Translations under genes and position numbers: made by a program
Notes under the pieces: model-generated
What the model was told of the DNA's origin: nothing
Database searches by the model: none
What the model saw: the letters and a program-made list of their open reading frames with translations, nothing else
Source of the DNA: Novosphingobium sp. IK01
GTDB taxonomy: Bacteria > Pseudomonadota > Alphaproteobacteria > Sphingomonadales > Sphingomonadaceae
DNA: 64,000 nucleotides
Direction: 5' to 3'
Assembly: GCF_033242265.1 (NCBI RefSeq)
Contig: NZ_BTFW01000001.1
Location: 1,612,001-1,676,000, forward strand
In this document: positions 9,162 through 18,777 of the stretch, in pieces
Layout: every line of letters starts with the position of its first letter
Numbering within the stretch: the first letter of the stretch is position 1

Positions 9162-9199
9162 AAAAACAAACGAGGCCCCGGATCATCTCCGGGGCCTCG
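9162..9199 (-). terminator. Intrinsic terminator of clpB
   Basis: A 10-bp stem CGAGGCCCCG/CGGGGCCTCG (9171-9180 with 9190-9199) lies 28 bp after the clpB stop. Read on the minus strand it is followed by TTTGTTTTTG. Confidence 0.85.
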
Positions 9200-9227
9200 C
9201 GTCGGGCAAGAAAGTGCCAGACGGGGA

Positions 9228-11807
9228 TCAGGCGATCTGGAAGACCAGTGCGCCTTCGCCCTCGTCGATGGTTACCGTACTCCCATCGGGCACCTCCCCG
9301 GCCAACAGCTTCTCGGCCAGCGGGTCTTGCAGGTAGCGCTGGACCGCCCGCTTGAGCGGCCTTGCGCCATAGACCGGATCGTAGCCCACCCGGCCCAGCC
9401 AGCGCTTGGCCGCCTCGGTCAGGTCGATCGTGATCTTGCGATCCTTGAGCAGCCTGGCCACGCGCGCCACCTGAATGTCGACGATCGGCGCCATGTGCTC
9501 CTGGCCCAGACGGTGGAACAGGATGATCTCGTCCAGACGGTTGAGAAACTCGGGCCGGAAATGCCCGCGCACCACGTCCATCACCTGCGGCTCGACGCTC
9601 GCCACGTCCTCGCCCTCGGGCAGGTTGGCCAGATACTGGCTGCCCAGGTTCGAGGTGAGGATGATCAGCGTGTTGGTGAAATCGACCACCCGGCCCTGAC
9701 CGTCGGTCAGACGGCCATCGTCGAGCACCTGCAACAGCACGTTGAACACGTCCTGATGCGCCTTTTCCACTTCGTCGAACAGCACGACCTGATAGGGCCG
9801 GCGCCGCACCGCTTCGGTCAGCACGCCACCTTCGTCATAGCCGACATAACCCGGAGGAGCCCCGATCAGACGGCTGACCGCGTGCTTTTCCATGAACTCG
9901 GACATGTCGATGCGGACCATCGCATTGTCGTCGTCGAACAGGAAACCGGCCAGCGCCTTGGTCAGTTCGGTCTTGCCCACGCCCGTCGGCCCGAGGAACA
10001 GGAAGCTCCCCAGCGGACGGTTGGGGTCCTGAAGGCCCGCGCGCGCACGGCGCACCGCCTTGGAGACCGCGACCACCGCGTCCTTCTGCCCGATCACGCG
10101 CTTGCCCAGCACATCTTCCATGTGCAGCAGCTTTTCGCGTTCGCCCTCCATCATCCGGTCGACCGGAACACCGGTCCAGCGGCTGACGACGGCGGCGATG
10201 TCCTCGGCGGTCACTTCCTCGCGCAGCAGGGCGTTCTGGCTGGCGCCATGGGCCTCGGCCAACTGGCGTTCCAGATCGGGGATGCGGCCATAGGCCAGCT
10301 CCCCGGCCTTGCCGAGATCACCCATGCGCTGGGCCTGTTCCAGTTCCACGCGCGCGGCGTCGAGCTGTTCCTTGATCTTGCCTTCGGCGGCGATCTTGTC
10401 ACGCTCGTTCTGCCAGCGGGTGGTCAGTTCGGCCGACTGCTGTTCGAGGTTGGCCAGTTCCTCGCGCAAGGCGGTGAGCCGGTCGCGGCTGGCCGCGTCG
10501 GTTTCCTTGGCAAGCGCCATTTCCTCGATCTTGAGCTGGATGATCCGGCGGTCGAGGTTCTCGATCTCCTCGGGCTTGCTTTCCACTTCCATGCGGATGC
10601 GGCTGGCGGCCTCGTCCATGAGGTCGATGGCCTTGTCGGGCAGGAAGCGGTCGGCGATGTAGCGGTTGGACAGGGTCGCGGCGGCCACGATCGCGGCATC
10701 GGCGATGCGCACGCCGTGGTGAACCTCGTACTTGTCCTTGATCCCGCGCAGGATCGAGATCGTGTCCTCGACCGTCGGCTCGCCCACGAAGACGGGCTGG
10801 AACCGCCGCTGGAGCGCGGGGTCCTTTTCCACGTACTTCTGGTATTCGTCGAGCGTGGTCGCGCCGATGCAGTGCAGCTCGCCGCGCGCAAGGGCAGGCT
10901 TGAGCAGGTTGGAAGCATCCATCGCGCCATCGGTCTTGCCCGCCCCGATCAGGGTGTGCATCTCGTCGATGAACAGGATGATCTCGCCTTCCGCGCCCTT
11001 CACTTCGTCGAGCACGGCCTTGAGGCGTTCCTCGAACTCGCCGCGATACTTCGCCCCCGCGATCAGCGCGCCCATGTCGAGCGCCATCAGGCGGCGGTGC
11101 TTGAGGCTGTCGGGCACGTCGCCATTGGCGATGCGCAGCGCGAGGCCTTCGGCAATCGCGGTCTTGCCCACGCCCGGTTCACCGATCAGCGCGGGGTTGT
11201 TCTTGGTGCGCCGGGCCAGGATCTGGACGGTGCGGCGGATTTCCTCGTCGCGGCCGATGACCGGATCGAGCTTGCCCTCGCGGGCCGCCTCGGTCAGGTC
11301 GCGGGCATACTTCTTCATCGCGTCATAGGCGTTTTCCGCGCCCGCGCTGTCGGCATTGCGCCCGCCGCGCAGCGCGGCAATCGCCGCTTCGAGCGCCTGC
11401 GGCGTCACGTTGGCAGCCTTGAGCGCCTGCCCGGCAGGCGTCGTGCCCGCCAGCGTCAGGGCGAGCAGCAGCCGCTCGACAGTCACAAAGCTGTCGCCGC
11501 TCTTGGTGGCGATCTGTTCGGCCTGGTCGAGCAGGCGCACGGTGTCGTTGTCGAGCCCCGGCGAAGCCTGCGCGCCCGAGCCCGAGACCGCCGGGATCTT
11601 GCCCAGCGCCTGATCGACCTGCGCGAGCGCCGTGGCGGGGTTGCCGCCGGCACGCTGGATCAGCCCGCTGGCCATGCCTTCCTGATCTTCCAGAAGGGCC
11701 TTGAGGACGTGTTCGGGGGTAATGCGCTGGTGGCTCAGGCGGATCGCAAGCGTTTGTGCTGCCTGCAAAAAGCCCTTGGCACGATCGGTGAATTTTTCGA
11801 GGTTCAT
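9228..11807 (-). CDS. clpB: ATP-dependent disaggregase ClpB
   Basis: Hexameric AAA+ chaperone that, with DnaK, extracts polypeptides from aggregates. The 859-residue product has the Clp N-domain ([21 protein letters not shown]...), a first AAA domain with Walker [14 protein letters not shown] and Walker [10 protein letters not shown], the long coiled-coil middle domain that distinguishes ClpB from ClpA/ClpC (about residues 405-525), a second AAA domain with [16 protein letters not shown] and the sensor region [18 protein letters not shown]. The start ATG 11807 matches the family N-terminus. Its 5' leader contains an 8-bp inverted repeat at 11840-11859. The gene is divergent from an M16 peptidase, so two envelope/protein-quality genes share the intergenic region. 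Confidence 0.98.
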   Translation of the reverse strand: MNLEKFTDRAKGFLQAAQTLAIRLSHQRITPEHVLKALLEDQEGMASGLIQRAGGNPATALAQVDQALGKIPAVSGSGAQASPGLDNDTVRLLDQAEQIATKSGDSFVTVERLLLALTLAGTTPAGQALKAANVTPQALEAAIAALRGGRNADSAGAENAYDAMKKYARDLTEAAREGKLDPVIGRDEEIRRTVQILARRTKNNPALIGEPGVGKTAIAEGLALRIANGDVPDSLKHRRLMALDMGALIAGAKYRGEFEERLKAVLDEVKGAEGEIILFIDEMHTLIGAGKTDGAMDASNLLKPALARGELHCIGATTLDEYQKYVEKDPALQRRFQPVFVGEPTVEDTISILRGIKDKYEVHHGVRIADAAIVAAATLSNRYIADRFLPDKAIDLMDEAASRIRMEVESKPEEIENLDRRIIQLKIEEMALAKETDAASRDRLTALREELANLEQQSAELTTRWQNERDKIAAEGKIKEQLDAARVELEQAQRMGDLGKAGELAYGRIPDLERQLAEAHGASQNALLREEVTAEDIAAVVSRWTGVPVDRMMEGEREKLLHMEDVLGKRVIGQKDAVVAVSKAVRRARAGLQDPNRPLGSFLFLGPTGVGKTELTKALAGFLFDDDNAMVRIDMSEFMEKHAVSRLIGAPPGYVGYDEGGVLTEAVRRRPYQVVLFDEVEKAHQDVFNVLLQVLDDGRLTDGQGRVVDFTNTLIILTSNLGSQYLANLPEGEDVASVEPQVMDVVRGHFRPEFLNRLDEIILFHRLGQEHMAPIVDIQVARVARLLKDRKITIDLTEAAKRWLGRVGYDPVYGARPLKRAVQRYLQDPLAEKLLAGEVPDGSTVTIDEGEGALVFQIA

Positions 11808-11839
11808 GGATCTCTCGCTGTGCTGACGGGTCCAAAGTA

Positions 11840-11859
11840 GTGTTGCTTTTGAGCAACAC
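11840..11859. promoter_or_regulatory. Inverted repeat in the clpB leader
   Basis: GTGTTGCT and AGCAACAC pair around a TTTG loop, 33-52 bases upstream of the clpB start. It does not match the CIRCE heat-shock operator. It could be a leader RNA hairpin or an operator. A TTGACA-like hexamer lies just upstream on the minus strand (11869-11874), but no convincing -10 element follows. Confidence 0.45.
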
Positions 11860-12000
11860 AAGGAGTCATGTCAAAACAAGCGACAAAAAATTGGCCACTG
11901 GTTGCAGCCTTAACCAGTTCCTCCCGCAGTTGGGCTTTGACACGAGGGTTTTGCCCATGGACAAGAGACACCAGAATGTAACCATGCGAGGAATGTCCTC

Positions 12001-14943
12001 TTGAAGCAGCGCCCCCTGTCGACCTTGATGTCCGCCTCGATTTTGGCCCTGTCGCTGGCCGGGCTGGCCCCGGCCACGGTGCTTGCCGCAACCCCATCTG
12101 CCGCAACCACCACGCCAGAACCCGCTCCCGCGCCTTTGGCCGACCTCGTGAAATCGGTGAACATCCCCTACGAGGCCTTCACCCTGCCCAATGGCTTGCG
12201 CGTCCTCGTCCACACCGACCGCAAGGCGCCCGTGGTGGCGCTCTCGGTCTGGTATGCGGTCGGCTCCAAGAACGAGCCCAAGGGCAAGACCGGCTTTGCC
12301 CACCTGTTCGAGCACCTGATGTTCAACGGCTCGGAACACAACAAGGGCGATTTCTTCGCCCCGCTGCAAAATGCGGGCGCGACCGACTACAACGGCACGA
12401 CCTGGTTCGACCGCACCAACTATTTCGAGACGGTCCCCACCGCCGCGCTCGACCGTTTCCTGATGCTCGAATCCGACCGCATGGGCTACCTGCTGGGCGC
12501 CGTCACCCAGGAAACCCTCGATAACCAGCGCTCGGTCGTCCAGAACGAGAAGCGTCAGGGCGACAACGAACCCTTCGGCATCGTCCAGTACGAACAGCTC
12601 GAAAACCTCTATCCGGTCGGCCACCCCTATCACCACAGCACGATCGGCTCGATGGCCGACCTCGACGGGGCGAGCCTGGCCGACGTGAAGGCCTGGTTCA
12701 CCGACCACTATGGCCCCAACAATGCCATTCTCGTGCTGGCGGGCGATATCGACCTTGCCACGGCAAAGGCCAAGGTGACCAAGTGGTTCGGCGCCATTCC
12801 CGCCGGGCCCAAGGTCCAGCCGGTCGCCGTGCCCGTGCCCACCCTGCCCGCCCCGGTCACCAAGACGATCAAGGACCAGATCGCCACGCCGCGCGTCTAC
12901 CGGATGTGGGCGGTCCCCGGCCTCGACAATCCCGACTACCTGCCCTTGCAGATCGGCGCGGCGATTCTGGGCGGCCTGTCCAGCTCGCGCCTGAACGACA
13001 GCCTCGTGCGCGACCAGCAGCTCGCCGTGGCAGCAGGCGCGGAGGCCGACATCTTCGCCCAGGGCGGCCAGTTCATCGTTCAGGCCGACGTGAAGCCCGG
13101 TCAGGACGTGGCCAAGGTCGGCGCCGCGCTCGATGCGCAGATCGCCCGCCTGATCGAACAGGGCCCCACCGCCGACGAACTCGCCCGCGCGGCGACCGTC
13201 ACCGCCAGCGACGAGATCCGCAAGCTGGAAACCACCGGTGGCTTCAGCGGCAAGGCGCCGACGCTGGCCGAAGGGCTGCTCTACAATGGCGATGCGGGCC
13301 ATTATCGCACGGAACTGGCCGCGATGGCCGCGCTCACCCCGCAAGACGTGCAGGCCGCACTGAAGAAGTGGCTCTCGCGCCCGGTCTTCGCTCTCACCGT
13401 CGAGCCGGGCACCCGCACCGCCGGGGGCGAGGCGCGCGGCGGTTTCGCCGTCGATCCGGCCAATACCGGAACCGGGGGCAGCGCCCACCCCGCCTACTGG
13501 CACAAGCCCGGCGCCGCGCCCGTCAGCGCGCCCGTTCCCGCCGCCCCCGTCCCGGCCCCCACCCAGACGGGCCCCGACCGCAGCGAACTGCCCCCCATCG
13601 GCACGCTCACCGCGCTCAAGCTCCCGCAAGTCGAGCGCGCCACGCTGTCCAACGGGATCAGGGTCATCTTCGCGCGCCGCGCGGCGGTGCCGGTCGTTTC
13701 GGTCCAGATTGCCTTCGATGCGGGCTTTGCCGCCGATCCGCGCTCGGCACTGGGCACCCAGGCCATGCTGCTCAAGATGATGGACGAGGGCACCACCAGC
13801 CTCGATTCGGTGGCCTTCGCCCGCGCCCGCGAGCGTCTGGGCGCCAGCATCACCAACGCCGCCCTGCCCGACAGCACGGCCTTCCAGCTCGACGCCATGG
13901 TCCCCAACCTGCCCGGCTCGCTCGCGCTGCTCTCCGACTATATCCGCAAGCCCGCGCTCAAGGATGCCGATCTGGAGCGCGTGCGCGCCCAGCAACTGGC
14001 CGCCATCGACGCCGAGCTGCGCGATCCCTCGGCCATGGCCACGCGCGTGCTCTATCCCGCACTCTATGGCGACAAGCACCCCTACGGCACCCCGCCGACC
14101 GGCACGGGCGACCCGGCGGTGGTCAAGCGGCTGACCCGCGCCGACCTCGCCACATTCCACGATGCCTGGCTGCGCCCGTCCAAGGCGACGATCTTCGTGG
14201 TCGGCGATACCACGCTCGCCGCGCTCAAGCCCCTGCTCGAACGCAGCTTCGGCACGTGGGCCGAACCGGCCAGCCCCGCCCCGGTCAAGTCGCTGGCCGC
14301 CGCCATTCCGGCACCCCGCCCGCGCATCCTGCTGATCGACCGCCCCGCCTCGCCCCAGTCGATGATCATGGCCGGCGAGGTGCTCGATGCCACCGGGCGC
14401 GACGATCTCGTGCCGCTGCGCAGCGCCAACGAGGTTCTGGGCGGCAGCTTCCTCTCGCGCCTCAACATGGACCTGCGCGAGGCCAAGGGCTGGTCCTATG
14501 GCGTGGGCAGCGCGGTGAGCGAGCGCGTCGGCCGCGTGATCTACCGCGTGGTCGCCCCGGTCCAGACCGACCAGACCGGCCCCTCGATCGCCGCCCTGCG
14601 CACCGATCTGGCCGCGTTCCTCAAGGACAAGGGCGTCGCCCCCGACGAACTGGCCTGGGCCACGCAGGGCGCCGCACGCGAACTGCCCGGCGCCTTCGAA
14701 ACCTCGGCGGCGGTGCTCGGCGGGCTGGTCAAGAACGCCCAGTTCCAGCGCCCCGACGACTATTACACCCGCCTCGCGATCCGCTACCCCACCCTGACCG
14801 CCGCCGACCTCGACAAGGCCGCCCGCGCCGCCATCGACCCGGCAAAACTCACCTGGGTCGTCGTGGGCGACGCCGCCAAGGTCAAACCGCAACTCGAAAC
14901 GCTCGGCCTCCCGGTCGAAGTGACGACCGTTACGGGCAAGTAA
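12001..14943 (+). CDS. Two-domain M16 zinc peptidase, exported
   Basis: Periplasmic insulinase/pitrilysin-family protein of 980 residues. It starts at TTG 12001, supported by GAGGAA seven bases upstream. A signal peptide follows (KQRPLSTLMSASILALSLAGLAPATVLAA). The first M16 half carries the inverted zinc motif HLFEHLMF near residue 102 (HxxEH) and a downstream second-ligand region. After a proline/alanine-rich linker (about residues 500-530) the second half repeats the fold but has AMLLKMMDEG where HxxEH would be, so it is probably a non-catalytic partner. Both halves of the clam-shell chamber are thus encoded in one chain. Substrate unknown. Confidence 0.9.
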   Translation: MKQRPLSTLMSASILALSLAGLAPATVLAATPSAATTTPEPAPAPLADLVKSVNIPYEAFTLPNGLRVLVHTDRKAPVVALSVWYAVGSKNEPKGKTGFAHLFEHLMFNGSEHNKGDFFAPLQNAGATDYNGTTWFDRTNYFETVPTAALDRFLMLESDRMGYLLGAVTQETLDNQRSVVQNEKRQGDNEPFGIVQYEQLENLYPVGHPYHHSTIGSMADLDGASLADVKAWFTDHYGPNNAILVLAGDIDLATAKAKVTKWFGAIPAGPKVQPVAVPVPTLPAPVTKTIKDQIATPRVYRMWAVPGLDNPDYLPLQIGAAILGGLSSSRLNDSLVRDQQLAVAAGAEADIFAQGGQFIVQADVKPGQDVAKVGAALDAQIARLIEQGPTADELARAATVTASDEIRKLETTGGFSGKAPTLAEGLLYNGDAGHYRTELAAMAALTPQDVQAALKKWLSRPVFALTVEPGTRTAGGEARGGFAVDPANTGTGGSAHPAYWHKPGAAPVSAPVPAAPVPAPTQTGPDRSELPPIGTLTALKLPQVERATLSNGIRVIFARRAAVPVVSVQIAFDAGFAADPRSALGTQAMLLKMMDEGTTSLDSVAFARARERLGASITNAALPDSTAFQLDAMVPNLPGSLALLSDYIRKPALKDADLERVRAQQLAAIDAELRDPSAMATRVLYPALYGDKHPYGTPPTGTGDPAVVKRLTRADLATFHDAWLRPSKATIFVVGDTTLAALKPLLERSFGTWAEPASPAPVKSLAAAIPAPRPRILLIDRPASPQSMIMAGEVLDATGRDDLVPLRSANEVLGGSFLSRLNMDLREAKGWSYGVGSAVSERVGRVIYRVVAPVQTDQTGPSIAALRTDLAAFLKDKGVAPDELAWATQGAARELPGAFETSAAVLGGLVKNAQFQRPDDYYTRLAIRYPTLTAADLDKAARAAIDPAKLTWVVVGDAAKVKPQLETLGLPVEVTTVTGK

Positions 14944-14967
14944 CTTAATTCGCTTCATTTTGGCGGC

Positions 14968-15003
14968 AAAATGGCCTCGCAACACATCTTGCGAGGCCAT
15001 TTT
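14968..15003. terminator. Terminator after the M16 peptidase
   Basis: A 13-bp stem (14968-14980 with 14991-15003) starts with AAAA and ends with TTTT; it can act in both directions. Confidence 0.8.
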
Positions 15004-15091
15004 AATGCGTTAATAAGCCGATTTATTCGCTTTATTGCACGCTCAACGGCAACACGAGGGGCGGCTGAGGGCGGTGTATCGGAGACTGTCA

Positions 15092-15676
15092 ATGAAAGCT
15101 CTTGTCACACTGGTGGCCGCAAGCATCCTGGCCAGCACACCCGCTCTTGCCAACACGGAAACCGCAGAACGGATTACACTGCCCAACCCGCCTGCGGGCA
15201 AGGCGCAAATGGTGTTTTTCCGCAAGGGCGGCATCCAAGGCTCCATGATCAGCTGCGCTGTTCATGAAGACAACGCAAAAATCAGTTCGCTGCCCCCTGC
15301 GCGCTTCTTCGCGGCTGTCGTTGAACCGGGTGACCACACCTTCACCGTGTCGTCAGAAGCCAAGGACCAATTGTTTGTCACCCTCAAGCCGGGTGAAACG
15401 CAATACGCCGAATGCAACATCGCCATGGGCTTTTTGGCTGGGCGTCCAAAGCTGAAAATGGCCATGGAAAATGAATTCCGCAGCAAGATGTGGAAATCAG
15501 TCACCCCTGATCGCATGTCCCCCAATGTGCTGACCGACGACCAGATCAAGGCTGCCCTCGCCGCTCAGGCCAACCCGGTGGCGGCTGTTCCGGAAGCAGC
15601 GCCGCGTGTGATTCCGGCCAGCACTCCAGCCTCGGCACCCGAAGCTGCCCCACAATCCACCAGCACCGATCACTGA
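15092..15676 (+). CDS. Exported DUF2846-like protein
   Basis: A 194-residue secreted protein starting at ATG 15092 with GGAG seven bases upstream. The signal peptide MKALVTLVAASILASTPALA is followed by a domain with the DUF2846 layout: a strand run (QMVFFRKGGIQGSMISCAVHED), a PGDHTFTVSSEAKDQLFVTLKPGETQYAECNIAMG core, and a GRPKLKMAMENE end. The last 45 residues are rich in Ala, Pro and Ser. No lipobox is present. DUF2846 proteins have no established function. It precedes two other exported proteins on the opposite strand that share its PG-x-(F/Y) beta-strand character, so an envelope role is likely but unproven. Confidence 0.75.
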   Translation: MKALVTLVAASILASTPALANTETAERITLPNPPAGKAQMVFFRKGGIQGSMISCAVHEDNAKISSLPPARFFAAVVEPGDHTFTVSSEAKDQLFVTLKPGETQYAECNIAMGFLAGRPKLKMAMENEFRSKMWKSVTPDRMSPNVLTDDQIKAALAAQANPVAAVPEAAPRVIPASTPASAPEAAPQSTSTDH

Positions 15677-15695
15677 TCCAATCCGGCCCTGCAAG

Positions 15696-15727
15696 GCCCC
15701 CTGTCCGGCATTGACAGGGGGCTTTTT
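15696..15727 (+). terminator. Intrinsic terminator
   Basis: GCCCCCTGTC/GACAGGGGGC (15696-15705 with 15713-15722, loop CGGCATT) followed by TTTTT: a strong terminator for the DUF2846-like gene. Confidence 0.9.
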
Positions 15728-15749
15728 GCTATTCGGGTCGGTATGAAAA

Positions 15750-16589
15750 TCAGAGCTTGGGCTTCTGCACGGCGACCAGCTTGGGGTTGGGCAGGGCCTG
15801 CCCGGTCCGCTCGTCGATCACCGTGTCACGGCGATAGGACAGCACGCCGGGAATGGCGGGCATACGGTTGACGATCACCCGGAAGTAGTTGTTGAACTTG
15901 CCATGGGCATGAAGCTCAGCGGGCATAACCGGCCACGCCTTGAGGCTGTCGGGCACGGTCATATCCACGCTCGGCGATGGCGTTTTATCCAACAGCGTGG
16001 CGCCCAGGTTCGTCACCTTGCCGGGCAGGACATCGAACGCGACCGTCCCCATGCACATGCAAGTCGTATTGGTGCCAGCGTAGAAATAGGTGCCCGGCTT
16101 GACCGCCACCAGGAACGGCTCGTCGAACGCAGTTCCCTTGGCGTAGCGCCTGAATATCCCAATATTGAGCAAGTCGCGCAATTCCTGCGGCAAGACTTCA
16201 ACCGCCTCAAGGGTCGGTTCGGCAGGGCGAGGCGGAAGTGGGTCCTTGGGTCGCGCCTTCTTCAAGAGAGCGACGTCGTCTTCCCATGTGCTGATGTCTC
16301 CGGGATAGTTCTTGATCGCCTTGGCCAGCGCCTTCTGCCGGTCCTGCTCCCATGCGGCAACAGTTTCAGCGTCAGGCACCCGCATCAGCGTGATCGTCAT
16401 TCCCCGCGGCATGCGAAGGAAAATATAGCCCATGGCCGGGTCGGGCGTGACCTTGCCCGAAAGCACCGCAGATTCGGTGATCAGGTCATTGGGCCTGGTC
16501 TGCGCCGACCATGCCGCCGAAGCCGTCATCGCAAGGCACAGGCCCAAAAAGCCTGCCAATCGCTTCATCTTCACTGGCTTCGTGTTCAT
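15750..16589 (-). CDS. Exported protein of unknown function
   Basis: A 279-residue protein whose start ATG 16589 overlaps the preceding stop codon as ATGA, so translation is probably coupled. The signal peptide is MKRLAGFLGLCLAMTASAAWSA (from the second Met). The mature part has an early strand GYIFLRMPRGMTITLMRV, a charged helical insert with proline-rich end (about residues 80-120), a VKPGTYFYAGTNTTCMCMGTVAFDVLPGKVTNLGATL block with a CMCM pair, and a C-terminal region resembling a propeptide-like SYRRDTVIDERTGQALPNPKL. The PGTYFYAG...VLPGKVTNLG pattern resembles the surface-beta fold of DUF2846-like proteins, but I cannot assign a family. Confidence 0.7.
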   Translation of the reverse strand: MNTKPVKMKRLAGFLGLCLAMTASAAWSAQTRPNDLITESAVLSGKVTPDPAMGYIFLRMPRGMTITLMRVPDAETVAAWEQDRQKALAKAIKNYPGDISTWEDDVALLKKARPKDPLPPRPAEPTLEAVEVLPQELRDLLNIGIFRRYAKGTAFDEPFLVAVKPGTYFYAGTNTTCMCMGTVAFDVLPGKVTNLGATLLDKTPSPSVDMTVPDSLKAWPVMPAELHAHGKFNNYFRVIVNRMPAIPGVLSYRRDTVIDERTGQALPNPKLVAVQKPKL

Positions 16590-17167
16590 TGGGCCAGCTC
16601 CTCTGTCGTCGGCTTGGGGCCGGATGCAACCAGGGCCTGAAGCGCCAGCGCTTCGAGCCGCACGTCTTCCTTCTTGCGGCCGAAGCCTTCCTCGAAATTG
16701 AAGGCCTTCCACAGGGTGTCGTTCAACGGATAGCGATGATAGGCCTTGAACCCCATGCAGTTGCGCATGCTCGTGCGCCGCTGGGCGCGGCGCTGCGCCG
16801 AACCCCAGATGGCATCGACCGCCGCCGAGGCGATTGCCCCACCCACACCGCCCGCCAAAACACCATAAGGCGCCGTCGCCGCCATCATCGTGGCGCTATC
16901 GCCGCCAGCATAGATATTCGAACCGCTGGACAGGGCGTCACACTCGCGGATGTCGTCGTAGGCCTGGACGAAACTGGTGTCTTCGCGGTGGAAATAGAAA
17001 TACTTGTCGTAGTTCAGCGCGTCGTCGGGCGTGGGCACGAAGTCCAGCCTGGGCATCGTCAGCCCGGCAGGATCGGGCGCGCCATAGACCGACGCCTCCT
17101 GAGCCTGGGCGCAAGGCGCCACGAAAAAGGCCAGCGACGCGGCGCTGGCCCAGAATTGGCGATTCAC
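16586..17167 (-). CDS. Exported protein with glycine-zipper segment
   Basis: A 193-residue protein starting at GTG 17167 (purine-rich GAGGGGGA upstream). It has a signal peptide (NRQFWASAASLAFFVAPCAQAQ), a region rich in Tyr and acidic residues, a Gly/Ala segment PYGVLAGGVGGAIASAAVDAIWGS (about residues 100-123) that could insert in a membrane or pack as a glycine zipper, and two cysteines (DIRECDALS and MRNCMGFKAYHRYPL) that could form a disulfide. The stop overlaps the start of the next exported protein. Function unknown. Confidence 0.7.
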   Translation of the reverse strand: MNRQFWASAASLAFFVAPCAQAQEASVYGAPDPAGLTMPRLDFVPTPDDALNYDKYFYFHREDTSFVQAYDDIRECDALSSGSNIYAGGDSATMMAATAPYGVLAGGVGGAIASAAVDAIWGSAQRRAQRRTSMRNCMGFKAYHRYPLNDTLWKAFNFEEGFGRKKEDVRLEALALQALVASGPKPTTEELAQ

Positions 17168-17229
17168 AGTCTGTCCCCCTCGTCAGAATAGGGGCACACT
17201 TTTCGCAAAACTTTGTAACATTACAAGAA

Positions 17230-17271
17230 GAAACCGGCATTGCCTCCAGTCTGGCGGCAAATACCGGTTTC
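17230..17271 (-). terminator. Probable terminator of gatB
   Basis: An interrupted stem (GAAACCGG...CCGGTTTC with inner TTGCC...GGCAA) lies just after gatB. On the minus strand it is followed by a pyrimidine-rich TTCTTGT. Confidence 0.55.
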
Positions 17272-17279
17272 CTGTTCTG

Positions 17280-18776
17280 TCAGCCCAGCTTGGTCTTCAG
17301 CACCTGGTTGACCAGTTGCGGATTGCCCTTGCCGGCCATGGCCTTCATCGTCTGGCCCACGAAGAAGCCGAACAGGGCTTCCTTGCCGCCGCGATACTGT
17401 TCGACCTTGTCGGCATTGGCAGCCAGCACGGCGTCGACCGCCGCTTCGATGGCGCCGGTGTCGGTCGTCTGCTTGAGGCCTTCACGCTCGACGATGGCAG
17501 CAGCGCCCTCGCCGGTTTCCAGCATCTTTTCGAGCACCTGCTTGGCGATCGAGCCCGAGATCGTGCCGTCGCCGACAAGGGCGAGAAGTTCGGCGGCGCT
17601 TTCGCAGGTCACCGGGCTGTCTTCGAGGCCCTTGCCCAGCTTGTTGAGCGCGCCAAACAGCTCGCTCGTCAGCCAGTTGGCAGCCTGCTTGGCCACCGCC
17701 GCTTCATCCTTGCCCTGCTTGGCCGCGCTCGCCGCGATCAGGGTTTCGAACCAGCGCGCCGTGTCGACATCGGCGGTCAGCACGCCCGCGTTATAGGCCG
17801 AGAGCCCCAGAACCTCGGTGTAGCGCGAACGCTTGGCGTCGGGCAGTTCAGGCAGGCTGGCGCGGCAATCGGCGAGGAAGGCCTCGTCGAGTTCGAGCGG
17901 CAGCAGATCGGGATCGGGGAAGTAGCGATAGTCGTGCGCGTCTTCCTTGCTGCGCATCGAGCGGGTCGTGCCGGTGCCCGGATCGAACAGGCGGGTTTCC
18001 TGCACGATCTTGCCGCCCGCTTCGAGCACGTCGACCTGACGGCTCGCCTCGTGTTCGATGGCGGCCATCACGAAGCGCACCGAGTTGACGTTCTTGGTTT
18101 CGGTGCGGGTGCCCAGCGGCTCGCCCGCGCGGCGCACCGAGACGTTGACGTCGGCGCGCATCGAGCCCTGATCCATGTTGCCGTCGCACGAGCCGACATA
18201 GCGCAGGATCTGGCGCAGCTTGGTGAGGTAAGCCCCGGCCTCGGCGGGCGAGGCCATGTCCGGGCGGCTGACGATTTCCATCAGCGCCACGCCCGAGCGG
18301 TTGAGGTCGACATAGGACATCGTCGGGTGCTGGTCGTGCATCAGCTTGCCCGCGTCCTGCTCGACGTGGATCCGCTCGACGCCGATCACCTTGGTGCCCG
18401 CATCGGGGTTCTTGTCGTCGAGCGCGATCTCGATCGAACCTTCGCCCACCAGCGGGTGGTAGAGCTGGCTGATCTGGTAGCCCTGCGGCAAGTCGGCATA
18501 GAAGTAGTTCTTGCGGTCGAACCGCGACCACGCGTTGATCTGCGCGCCGATGGCCATGCCGGTGCGCACCGCCTGACGGATGCACTCGCGGTTGGGCACG
18601 GGCAACATGCCGGGCATGGCCGCGTCGATCAGGCTGACCTGGGTGTTGGGCTCGGCACCAAAGGCGGTGGCCGAACCGGAAAAAAGCTTGGCGTTGGAGG
18701 TGACCTGGGCGTGAACCTCAAGCCCGATCACCACTTCCCATTCGCCCGTGGCGCCCTGGATACGATAGCTGCTCAT
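17280..18776 (-). CDS. gatB: Asp-tRNA(Asn)/Glu-tRNA(Gln) amidotransferase subunit B
   Basis: GatB binds misacylated tRNA and activates it with ATP; ammonia comes from GatA. Needed where GlnRS and/or AsnRS are absent. The 498-residue product shows the family start [23 protein letters not shown], the [15 protein letters not shown] [54 protein letters not shown] and the C-terminal GatB/Yqey tail (about residues 345-495). It is last of gatC-gatA-gatB, with one base between the gatA stop and this start. Confidence 0.97.
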   Translation of the reverse strand: MSSYRIQGATGEWEVVIGLEVHAQVTSNAKLFSGSATAFGAEPNTQVSLIDAAMPGMLPVPNRECIRQAVRTGMAIGAQINAWSRFDRKNYFYADLPQGYQISQLYHPLVGEGSIEIALDDKNPDAGTKVIGVERIHVEQDAGKLMHDQHPTMSYVDLNRSGVALMEIVSRPDMASPAEAGAYLTKLRQILRYVGSCDGNMDQGSMRADVNVSVRRAGEPLGTRTETKNVNSVRFVMAAIEHEASRQVDVLEAGGKIVQETRLFDPGTGTTRSMRSKEDAHDYRYFPDPDLLPLELDEAFLADCRASLPELPDAKRSRYTEVLGLSAYNAGVLTADVDTARWFETLIAASAAKQGKDEAAVAKQAANWLTSELFGALNKLGKGLEDSPVTCESAAELLALVGDGTISGSIAKQVLEKMLETGEGAAAIVEREGLKQTTDTGAIEAAVDAVLAANADKVEQYRGGKEALFGFFVGQTMKAMAGKGNPQLVNQVLKTKLG

Positions 18777-18777
18777 C

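Noticed and set aside
9327..11840. Plus-strand frame of 837 codons opposite clpB, and a 1044-codon minus frame opposite the M16 peptidase
   Set aside because: Both are antisense to proteins with complete catalytic motifs; the translations are rich in Gly, His, Arg and Asp without any motif.
11989..12001. ATG at 12028 as the M16 peptidase start
   Set aside because: TTG at 12001 has a well-placed GAGGAA and gives a signal peptide with a basic n-region; ATG 12028 has neither.
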